Assembly (NCBI GenBank): GCA_945833895.1
Contig: CAMAGQ010000112.1
Coordinates: 1 to 5,489, forward strand
From: an uncultured bacterium
GTDB lineage: Bacteria > Cyanobacteriota > Vampirovibrionia > Gastranaerophilales > Gastranaerophilaceae
Direction of reading: 5' to 3'
DNA length: 5,489 nucleotides
A program made the position numbers and the translations under genes. The notes beneath the pieces are model-generated. The model had not been told where the DNA came from. It was given only the letters and a program-made list of their open reading frames with translations, and did not search any database. Of this stretch, positions 1 through 5,489 are shown in pieces; within the stretch, counting starts at the first letter, position 1, and each line of letters begins with the position of its first letter.

Positions 1-67
1 TTTATTTTCTAATACATTATGAATACTATAAAATCCCATTTGCTAATAAACAAAACAATTATACAAG

Positions 68-94
68 ATAAAGATAATAAATGTATCTCTTTAT
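68..94 (+). terminator. Weak AT-rich hairpin followed by a T-rich run
   Basis: ATAAAGATA (68-76) pairs with TATC-TC-TTTAT (84-94) to give nine base pairs with a two-base bulge (88-89) and a seven-base loop. It is followed by a T-rich stretch at 96-102. This could end transcription of a gene lying left of the window. The stem has only one G-C pair, so it may equally be chance pairing in AT-rich DNA. Confidence 0.2.
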
Positions 95-100
95 ATATTT

Positions 101-131
101 TTAATACAAGGGGTGGGGGGGTAAATATAAT
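101..131 (+). promoter_or_regulatory. Candidate tsaD promoter with G-tract in its spacer
   Basis: The -10 hexamer at 126-131 is a perfect TATAAT. The -35 is weak. TTAATA at 101-106 matches 4 of 6 consensus bases with a 19-base spacer. AATACA at 103-108 matches 3 of 6 with a 17-base spacer. The spacer contains GGGG-T-GGGGGGG (110-121), very unlike the surrounding AT-rich DNA. A start near 138 would give a leader of about 87 bases before the ATG at 225. Promoter assignment is inferred by eye only. Confidence 0.4.
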
Positions 132-224
132 CAGGTTGCTTAGAAATTTGTAAAAGTTTTATATTTCAGTGATTAAATTTGTAGATTAATAGTAAAAATA
201 ATTTCTTTATAGTAATATAAGAAT

Positions 225-1259
225 ATGGAAAGAGAAACATTATTCAGTGGAAGAAAAGTTTTAACAGGTATCGATAGCGGTGCCGATAATTATATTATGG
301 CGATTGAATCAAGTTGTGATGAAACAGCCTGTGCAATTGTTAAAAACGGAAGAGAAGTTATTTCAAATATTGTTGCTTCTCAGATTAAAACTCACGAAAA
401 ATTTGGCGGGGTAATCCCTGAGATTGCGGCAAGAGAACACCTTGAGTCTATAAATGTTGTTGTTCAAGAGGCTTTTGAGCAGTCAGGTTTAACTCCTGAT
501 GATATAACGGCTTTTGCAGGAACAGTAGGTCCGGGGCTTGTTGGGTGCTTATTAGTCGGTTTGAATGCGGCAAAAACACTAGCGTTGGTTCACGATAAGC
601 CTTTTATCGGCGTTAATCACCTTAACGCACACCTTTGTGCTAACTATCTTGATACTGACATAAAACCGCCTTATATCGCACTTTTGGTAAGTGGCGGACA
701 TACGCAGATTATTGATGTTGAATCTTATTCAAAACAAACTATTTTAGGTGAAACAATTGATGATGCAGTCGGAGAAGCCTATGACAAAGTCGCAAGGCTG
801 ATTGGCTTGCCATACCCTGGAGGTCCGAGGTTGGATAAACTTGCTCAGCAAGGTAATCCGCATGCTTTTGAACTTCCGCAGGCAAAAGTCGAAGGGTATG
901 ATTTCAGTTTCAGCGGACTTAAAACTGCGGTCTTAAGATTGGTTAAGTCTTTTGACGGAAAAGAACTTCCTGTAAACGATATCTGTGCAAGTTTTCAGGA
1001 ATGTGTTTCTTCTACTCTGGTTAAAAAACTCAAAAAAGCCGTAGAAGAATGTGGTTATAAACAAATCGTAATAGCCGGCGGAGTTGCTGCTAATTCAGAA
1101 ATCCGCAAGAAGGTTTTTGACTTGGAAAAAGAAGGCTACAGAGTGAACGCACCTGCAATGAAATACTGTACGGATAACGCTTCTATGGTCGCATCCTGTG
1201 CGTATTTTAATACTAATACCTTTGACGATATTGACGTAGAAGTCTTTTCAAGAATTTAG
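225..1259 (+). CDS. tsaD: tRNA N6-adenosine threonylcarbamoyltransferase TsaD
   Basis: TsaD (Gcp/YgjD/Kae1 family, ASKHA fold) transfers the threonylcarbamoyl group from threonylcarbamoyl-AMP to A37 of tRNAs reading ANN codons. In bacteria it works in the cytoplasm with TsaB and TsaE. The 344 residues match the family's usual length. Motifs seen: ESSCDET at 28-34, metal-ligand histidines in NHLNAH (H132, H136), VSGGHT 155-160, GEAYDK 183-188, GLPYPGGP 194-201, FSFSGLK 227-233, GGVAAN 285-290, and the third metal ligand D317 in CTDNA. All key residues are intact, so it should be active. The family core normally starts a few residues before the ESSCDET motif. Here the ATG at 225 adds about 20 extra residues, and an internal ATG at 297 (residue 25) would give a slightly short start. 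Neither has a strong ribosome binding site; AAGAA lies very close to 225. No tsaB, tsaE or rimI is adjacent. The gene runs convergently into the large gene on the other strand. Confidence 0.97.
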   Translation: MERETLFSGRKVLTGIDSGADNYIMAIESSCDETACAIVKNGREVISNIVASQIKTHEKFGGVIPEIAAREHLESINVVVQEAFEQSGLTPDDITAFAGTVGPGLVGCLLVGLNAAKTLALVHDKPFIGVNHLNAHLCANYLDTDIKPPYIALLVSGGHTQIIDVESYSKQTILGETIDDAVGEAYDKVARLIGLPYPGGPRLDKLAQQGNPHAFELPQAKVEGYDFSFSGLKTAVLRLVKSFDGKELPVNDICASFQECVSSTLVKKLKKAVEECGYKQIVIAGGVAANSEIRKKVFDLEKEGYRVNAPAMKYCTDNASMVASCAYFNTNTFDDIDVEVFSRI

Positions 1260-1274
1260 TTTGAGAAACGAATG

Positions 1275-4200
1275 TTATGCCATTTTAGGTCTATTATTGT
1301 TATGATCCTTTGCAAGTTCTCTTGTTTCGTTTTTGATTTCCTCACGTGCTGCATCTCCTTTTGCCGCAACTGCCATACGACGTAAAGAATTATTTATCTT
1401 AGAATCGTTTAAGCCAATATGAGTTACGTAGATTTGTCCGTCAATTTTTTCCAGAATTAAGTGTTCACGAGAAACTGTTGTAGGTGCATCCGGAATATCA
1501 AATCTATAAGGATCTTGAGTACTCAAGCCATCACCTTTAGATCTTCCGACAGTTATTCGTTCACCCGGTTTTAAGTTTGCTAATTTTGCTTTTAATTCAG
1601 GATTTTTCAAATCAACATTACAAGAGTCACTTACCTTAATTCTTGCATTATCAGCAACCGTAAAGGAAGCACCTCTATCCATTTCTTTTTTTCGTTTAAA
1701 AGTAGCATCAATAGTCTTGTTCATTTTGCCTGATTTATCAAGAGCAACTGTTCCGTTACCGGTTTGAGTGTTACCTGCAACAATATTATTCTTAGTTTCT
1801 CGGATTTGCTTTTGTAACTGCTGTCTTTGTTCCTGTGTAAGTTTTTTGTTGTTCAACATTGAAATATAATCATTCAAACCTTCAATAGTATCAATATTTT
1901 TTACTTCAGTCATTATATTACCAAATTTTTCTTCATCAAAATATGTCCCCGGACTTCTTTGATATAAAGTATCATCAATATCATTTGCTTCAGTAGTAGT
2001 TGTTGTATTCGTTTTGGGTTCTTGAATACTTGTTATAGGTTCAGTGTCACCTGATACATCAGGCTTACGAATTTCTGTAATTTCTTCATCTGCCTTTGCT
2101 TTTGGTTTACTTACTTCCGGTTGTGCCGGTTTGCGAATTTGTGTTGCGGGTTCAGTGTCACCTGTTTGAGATGTAATTCTCTGTGTGCTGGTTTCGGAAG
2201 AATTAGTATCAACAGAAGGTTTTGGATTTGTATTAACTTCAGGTTTAACATTAACTTTTGAAGTTGAAACAGAAGTACCTGTATTTGCGTTTACTGACGG
2301 TTTGTTGTGGGTTATGTTTTGCATTTTACCTTTTACTTTGTTGCCAACAGATTCAAACGTATTAGAAATAGAACTCTTTGCTTTTTGTCCAACTTTTTTT
2401 GCAGTTCCTGAAACTACGCCTTGACCGATAAGACCTGTTGCACCGTTTATTGCTGTTCCTTTTAATGTAACATCACCTGTTTGAACATACTCTTGACCTG
2501 CACCAAAAGCTGCATCACCGGCAACGTTAATTCCTGCGCGTCCGATTTTTTGACCTTTTGTAAGAACTTCAACAGTTTTACCGCCTGCAGTTAACACTGT
2601 CGATCCTTTAACGACAGTACTTGCAACTTTACCAATGCCGCCGCCGACAAGAACGGACGCTCCATCCCAGGCTGCATCAGTCCATATTTGTCCGTGGTCA
2701 GTTCCTTTTCTAAAAGTGCCTTCTGTTTTAACAACATTACCATTGGCATCCTTATATTGTCCTGTAACCTGAGTACGATCACTTTCTTCTATTAGTCCGG
2801 AGGCTGCGGCCGTACCTGCAGCAGCAATAGCAAGTCCTGCAGCACCGCCGGTTGCTACAGTTGCAGCCCCAATAGCAATACCTGCTCCGACTTTTGCTGT
2901 TGTTTTAACTACAGCAGCACCTGTCTGTTGTGATTCATTATATTTTGCAACTCGAGTACCAATATCGTTTTTAGTACCAAACGCCTTCTTATAATTTGCT
3001 TCTGTCGGGTTTTGAACGTAGTCTGCAACTGCATTTTCGTTGTATGGAACGTCGTATAGTTTTTGGAAATTTGAGTTAAATTCTGCTTGACTTTTACTAT
3101 TTCTTAGAGTTTTAATTCCCTCTCTATAATTTCTCATTTCATCACGGACTTGACTTGCCGTGTTTCCAGTATTAAGAGCTCCGCCCAGAAAGTAATCGTT
3201 ATTCCATATCTTAGAAACTCCGTCAGCAACATCGCCTGCCCAGCCATCTTGAGCCATTTGTTCGTTAAACGCTGCTTCTGCATTTGCCAACTGTTGATCT
3301 AAAATATCCAAAGTCGCTGTTTTTGCAGTACCTTTGTTTGTACGTACGGTGTCTGCATAATCCGATCTTGCGACATAATCATTCTTTAAAATCTTGTTAT
3401 CGTGTGACATTACGTGAGTGTTTCCGTCACCATCATAAACAATACTTCTGTTGTGTCCGTCGCCTCTGCTGCCTTCAACTGCAACTCTACCGCCATTTGA
3501 GGTTACTATAACTTCTCTATGCGCACTGACTTCTGCCCAAGAATCTTTTAAAATAACTCCATTGTGAGCGACAACGTATAATTTGCCGTTTTTATCCTGC
3601 GCAATTTTTCTGCCGTGTGTCGCATCGCCAACTTTTGTCAATTCAACAGAACGAGTCTTTTGACCTTTGTTGTAATAATCTCCTGTAATTTTAGTGCCTT
3701 CACCGTTGTGGTTAATTAAGCCGAGGTCGTTTCTTAAATGTTCTTCTCTTGCACGTGCTTCTGCTCGTCTTTGCTGTCTTATTTGTTCATCTCTTGCAAA
3801 TTCCGCTTTCGCACCTTCTGCGGATTTTCTGCCTCTAAGAACTTTTGTATCAGGTTCGATTTCCCTAGGAATCTTAATTTCAGCACCGACATCAAAGTAT
3901 TTTTTACCGTTTAAAATATCTTTGTTACATTCACGTAATTCCGCAACGCTGCAACCAAATTTCTTTGCAATTGCTTCGGGGCTTTCTCCGTTTTGAACGA
4001 TTATTCCTGTTGTATTACCGTTGCCGTCATAGTTTAGAGTATATTCTTTACCGTCAACCGTTTTAGTTTTGGTTAATCTGTGTCCTTCATTATTCAATTG
4101 GGTTGTTGAAACATTGCCGTTGTTCTCTGTTCTAACTTCTGTTGAACCGTTTTCGGTGTATGTGATTTTGGTTTCAGAGTTGTCATCTTTTATTGTCGAT

Positions 4201-5240
4201 TTTTTGCCGTCAACAAATGTTGTCACTGTTGTTTTGCCTGCTTCAACTTTTGTTTCCGTGTAGTTTTTATCATCTGTGTATTCGTATGTTAACTCTGATG
4301 TTACTCCGCCGCCTTTGTTTTCAACCCTGTGGTCAAGTCTTTCATTACTGTCGACATAAGTGTAATCAGAAGTAACTGTTCCTTTTACTTCGTGTTTTGT
4401 TGTCGGTTCGCCATTTTCGTTGTAATTTGTTTCAGAAGTCAAACCTTCACCTTCAACGGTAACTTTTTTAGGTTTTACTTCCTGTCCGTCAACAGCAGGC
4501 TGAAATTCTGTAGTTGTTTTGGTCTTGTCGTTTTCGTTTGTTTCTGTCTTAACGGTCGGATTACCTTTTTCATCGCATTCGGTAACTGCTTTGTAGCCCT
4601 TTGAAGTTTCCGTAATAGTTTTTTCTGTCGGAGTTTCGCCTTTTTCGGCAGGGTTATACTCGGTAGTCGTTGTCTTAATATTTTCAGCATCAGAACTGTC
4701 AACAACTGTTTTATCGGTAATATTATGATTTGCGTCGTATTCTTCTGTTGTTACCGTGTGGTTTTCTTCATCTTTTTTCTGAATTGTTGAAGTATTATCG
4801 TCAGTGTGAATAGTTTCTATAGTGTTTTCGTTGTCAGACGTCAATACGACATGGTGCTTTCCGTCTTCAGTTGTAACTTCTTCTGCTCTGTCAACTTTCG
4901 ATTTTTCGGAAATCGTATCAACTTCCTTCAAAAATGACATCATATCTTTGCCTGAAACCTCTTTGGTATCTACAGGTTTTTCACCATTTTTAAGATAGTT
5001 CTTAGCCTCTCTGTTTGATAATTTGTCGTTCTTCGCAGTATCCTGCATATCTTTCTTGAATTGAGCAATCTCAGTATCTGTTAATACCCCGTCCCCGTTC
5101 TTATCAACCTTATCAAAGATTGTCTGCATCTTGCTGTTGCTGAGTTGCTCCCTCTTGATGCCGCCTTTGAATCCGGTCAACTTTATGCTGTTGCCCGAAT
5201 TTCCTAGTCTTAAATTGTTGCCGCCGGCATCCATTGTCAT
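1275..5240 (-). CDS. Giant modular protein: EF-hand, YD-like repeats, LysM, FHA-like domain
   Basis: I do not recognise this 1321-residue protein as a named family. Residues 46-57 form a canonical EF-hand loop (D46, N48, D50, T54, E57), predicting Ca2+ binding. Residues 160-410 hold Thr/Lys/Glu-rich beta repeats. Residues 412-458 are a LysM domain (VQNGES, IAKKFG, VGAEIKIP), a family that binds N-acetylglucosamine polymers such as peptidoglycan. Residues 470-505 are a charged Arg/Glu helix. Residues 543-622 contain a duplicated module, and 640-770 look helical. Gly/Ala-rich hydrophobic stretches lie at 784-817 and 860-945, resembling pre-toxin regions of polymorphic toxins. Residues 976-1086 are a Thr/Pro/Lys linker, 1101-1153 are helical, and 1228-1285 resemble an FHA phosphothreonine-binding domain (G1232, R1233, S1257, H1260). 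No Sec signal peptide is visible. The start at 5240 has AAGGGA 10 bases upstream; a second ATG is two codons later. It may be a cell-envelope or non-classically secreted scaffold. The domain calls are moderate to good; the overall function is unknown. Confidence 0.93.
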   Translation of the reverse strand: MTMDAGGNNLRLGNSGNSIKLTGFKGGIKREQLSNSKMQTIFDKVDKNGDGVLTDTEIAQFKKDMQDTAKNDKLSNREAKNYLKNGEKPVDTKEVSGKDMMSFLKEVDTISEKSKVDRAEEVTTEDGKHHVVLTSDNENTIETIHTDDNTSTIQKKDEENHTVTTEEYDANHNITDKTVVDSSDAENIKTTTTEYNPAEKGETPTEKTITETSKGYKAVTECDEKGNPTVKTETNENDKTKTTTEFQPAVDGQEVKPKKVTVEGEGLTSETNYNENGEPTTKHEVKGTVTSDYTYVDSNERLDHRVENKGGGVTSELTYEYTDDKNYTETKVEAGKTTVTTFVDGKKSTIKDDNSETKITYTENGSTEVRTENNGNVSTTQLNNEGHRLTKTKTVDGKEYTLNYDGNGNTTGIIVQNGESPEAIAKKFGCSVAELRECNKDILNGKKYFDVGAEIKIPREIEPDTKVLRGRKSAEGAKAEFARDEQIRQQRRAEARAREEHLRNDLGLINHNGEGTKITGDYYNKGQKTRSVELTKVGDATHGRKIAQDKNGKLYVVAHNGVILKDSWAEVSAHREVIVTSNGGRVAVEGSRGDGHNRSIVYDGDGNTHVMSHDNKILKNDYVARSDYADTVRTNKGTAKTATLDILDQQLANAEAAFNEQMAQDGWAGDVADGVSKIWNNDYFLGGALNTGNTASQVRDEMRNYREGIKTLRNSKSQAEFNSNFQKLYDVPYNENAVADYVQNPTEANYKKAFGTKNDIGTRVAKYNESQQTGAAVVKTTAKVGAGIAIGAATVATGGAAGLAIAAAGTAAASGLIEESDRTQVTGQYKDANGNVVKTEGTFRKGTDHGQIWTDAAWDGASVLVGGGIGKVASTVVKGSTVLTAGGKTVEVLTKGQKIGRAGINVAGDAAFGAGQEYVQTGDVTLKGTAINGATGLIGQGVVSGTAKKVGQKAKSSISNTFESVGNKVKGKMQNITHNKPSVNANTGTSVSTSKVNVKPEVNTNPKPSVDTNSSETSTQRITSQTGDTEPATQIRKPAQPEVSKPKAKADEEITEIRKPDVSGDTEPITSIQEPKTNTTTTTEANDIDDTLYQRSPGTYFDEEKFGNIMTEVKNIDTIEGLNDYISMLNNKKLTQEQRQQLQKQIRETKNNIVAGNTQTGNGTVALDKSGKMNKTIDATFKRKKEMDRGASFTVADNARIKVSDSCNVDLKNPELKAKLANLKPGERITVGRSKGDGLSTQDPYRFDIPDAPTTVSREHLILEKIDGQIYVTHIGLNDSKINNSLRRMAVAAKGDAAREEIKNETRELAKDHNNNRPKMA
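2038..2164 (-). repeat. 37-codon repeat in the Thr/Pro linker, with a 16-bp identical core
   Basis: The 16-base string GGTTCAGTGTCACCTG occurs at 2038-2053 and again at 2149-2164, exactly 111 bases (37 codons) apart. On the coding strand it encodes GDTEP at residues 1027-1031 and 1064-1068. Each copy is followed by a Thr-centred motif (PATQIRKP, PITSIQEP), with a third related motif (EITEIRKP) between them. The identical DNA core suggests a fairly recent in-frame duplication. Confidence 0.75.
3375..3614 (-). repeat. Two-copy 54-residue module in the large protein
   Basis: Residues 543-568 (GRKIAQDKNGKLYVVAHNGV, then ILKDSW) align without gaps to residues 597-622 (NRSIVYDGDGNTHVMSHDNK, then ILKNDY). 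The offset is 54 residues. Shared positions include the central D-x-x-G, V-x-x-H-(N/D)-x-x-I-L-K and a final aromatic. This looks like a small beta-hairpin domain duplicated in tandem. I do not recognise a named family. Confidence 0.7.
4011..4760 (-). repeat. About eleven YD/RHS-like beta repeats encoded in the large gene
   Basis: Residues 161-410 of the large protein repeat a pattern of Tyr/Phe, one or two residues, Asp/Asn, then a turn with Asn/Gly, then alternating Thr/Lys/Glu/Val strands. Repeat aromatics are seen near residues 168, 195, 246, 273, 295, 319, 342, 361 and 404, with Cys222 and Leu382 filling two aromatic slots. Spacing is 19-27 residues. The last unit (NYDGNGN, 403-409) is closest to the classical YD motif. 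The copies are diverged, so this is an old protein-level repeat rather than a recent DNA duplication. Confidence 0.65.
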
Positions 5241-5250
5241 ATGTGATATT

Positions 5251-5256
5251 TCCCTT
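5251..5256 (-). promoter_or_regulatory. Ribosome binding site of the large gene
   Basis: AAGGGA on the minus strand ends 10 bases before the ATG at 5240. It lies 16 bases from the second ATG (residue 3), so it favours the upstream start. Confidence 0.6.
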
Positions 5257-5335
5257 ATAATTTACAATTGTAGATATCTTTTTTGTCGGCATTTTTCTCA
5301 AAAATCTTCAATAATCCGAGCGATTCTGACGGTAT

Positions 5336-5364
5336 TTTGTAATAAAACTTAATGTTAATTTCAA
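5336..5364 (-). promoter_or_regulatory. Candidate promoter of the large gene
   Basis: On the minus strand TTGAAA (5359-5364) is followed after 17 bases by TACAAA (5336-5341), matching 5 of 6 and 4 of 6 consensus bases. A start near 5329 would leave a leader of roughly 88 bases. The region is very AT-rich, so chance matches are likely. Confidence 0.35.
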
Positions 5365-5374
5365 AAATACTGTT

Positions 5375-5403
5375 TTGTAAAAATTTTGTTTTTATGTAAT
5401 AAT
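5375..5403 (+). promoter_or_regulatory. Candidate promoter of tRNA-Glu
   Basis: TTGTAA (5375-5380) and AATAAT (5398-5403) are separated by 17 bases and match 4 of 6 and 5 of 6 consensus bases. The predicted start near 5408-5410 is about eight bases before the tRNA, a usual spacing for a short leader trimmed by RNase P. It faces away from the large-gene promoter. Confidence 0.45.
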
Positions 5404-5417
5404 ATCTGGGTACACAT

Positions 5418-5489
5418 AGCGGTATCGTCTAGTGGTTAGGACGGGAGATTCTCATTCTCCAAACAGGGGTTCAATTCCCCTTACCGCCG
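5418..5489 (+). tRNA. tRNA-Glu (anticodon CTC)
   Basis: A full cloverleaf can be drawn. The acceptor stem is 5418-5424 with 5482-5488. The D arm has stem GTC/GAC at 5427-5429 and 5440-5442. The anticodon stem is GGAGA/TCTCC (5444-5448 with 5456-5460), with loop TTCTCAT giving anticodon CTC at 5451-5453, which reads the Glu codon GAG. The T arm is AGGGG/CCCCT (5465-5469 with 5477-5481) with loop TTCAATT. The discriminator base is G73 at 5489, as usual for bacterial tRNA-Glu. The start at 5418 is set by T8 (5425) and a seven-base acceptor. This makes the first pair A1 with C72, a mismatch; the other six acceptor pairs are Watson-Crick. The window ends at base 73, so whether CCA is encoded cannot be seen. 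Many bacteria have only the TTC isoacceptor, so this is probably a second, GAG-specific one. Confidence 0.93.

Larger units (their letters stand above)
1..224. other. AT-rich intergenic region upstream of tsaD
   Basis: No gene is supported here: stop codons are dense in all frames and nothing resembles an RNA gene. The region holds a weak AT-rich hairpin (68-94), the G-rich tract 110-121, a perfect TATAAT at 126-131, and a second possible promoter with TTGCTT at 136-141 and TATATT at 160-165 (18-base spacer). Transcription of tsaD most likely starts within this stretch. Confidence 0.8.

Noticed and set aside
208..213. TATAGT as a -10 close to the tsaD ATG
   Set aside because: No acceptable -35 at 16-18 bases, and the start would fall about five bases before the ATG at 225. 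It would make sense only if translation began at 297.
2185..2424. 79-residue plus-strand open frame with hydrophobic stretches
   Set aside because: It is antisense to the Thr/Val linker; complementing Thr/Asn/Lys-rich codons yields Val/Leu/Phe-rich shadows.
3459..3467. RGD tripeptide (residues 592-594) in the duplicated module
   Set aside because: A three-residue match is expected by chance in a 1321-residue Gly/Asp/Arg-rich protein, so integrin binding is not supported.
3694..3996. 100-residue plus-strand open frame opposite the large gene
   Set aside because: It lies wholly antisense to the LysM and charged-helix coding region, which has clear domain evidence. Its product is a Leu/Ser/Phe-rich mix with no recognisable motif.
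4069..4604. Series of overlapping plus-strand frames (Phe/Val/Cys-rich)
   Set aside because: All are mirrors of the Thr/Lys/Glu-rich repeat region. They overlap each other in different frames and have no supporting start signals.
5113..5301. 62-residue minus-strand frame starting with TTG in the leader
   Set aside because: It overlaps the start of the large gene out of frame and gives a Gln/Lys-rich product with no family features. A leader peptide is possible but unsupported.

Overview
This is an AT-rich bacterial window read with the standard bacterial code. It holds two protein genes in convergent (tail-to-tail) orientation and one tRNA. An intracellular-looking giant protein combining an EF-hand, a LysM domain, YD-like repeats and an FHA domain, in an AT-rich genome with a housekeeping TsaD, reminds me of gut Vampirovibrionia/Gastranaerophilales (non-photosynthetic relatives of cyanobacteria). 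That assignment is an inference from style, not from a marker. Other AT-rich gut lineages are possible.

Layout: 1-224 is non-coding and AT-rich. Its one striking element is a G4-T-G7 tract just before a perfect TATAAT, which may be a promoter whose spacer contains a homopolymer. 225-1259 (+) encodes TsaD, the catalytic subunit of the tRNA t6A37 machinery, with all signature motifs present and an odd 24-residue N-terminal lead. Only 15 bases separate its stop from the stop of the next gene. 1275-5240 (-) encodes a 1321-residue modular protein. In order it carries an EF-hand, about eleven aromatic/Asn-Gly beta repeats, LysM, a charged helix, a duplicated 54-residue module, a helical region, Gly/Ala-rich segments like those before the toxin tip of polymorphic toxins, a Thr/Pro linker with three xTxI motifs, and an FHA-like fold. 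5241-5417 is a divergent regulatory region. 5418-5489 (+) is tRNA-Glu(CTC), ending exactly at the window edge.

Functional links: TsaD modifies ANN-decoding tRNAs, so it does not act on the tRNA-Glu seen here, and their proximity looks accidental. The large gene is monocistronic as far as can be seen, with its own plausible promoter and ribosome binding site. Its most interesting feature is a Thr-containing repeated linker just ahead of a phosphothreonine-recognition-type domain, which suggests phospho-dependent folding or assembly. No mobile element, CRISPR array or antisense gene is supported.
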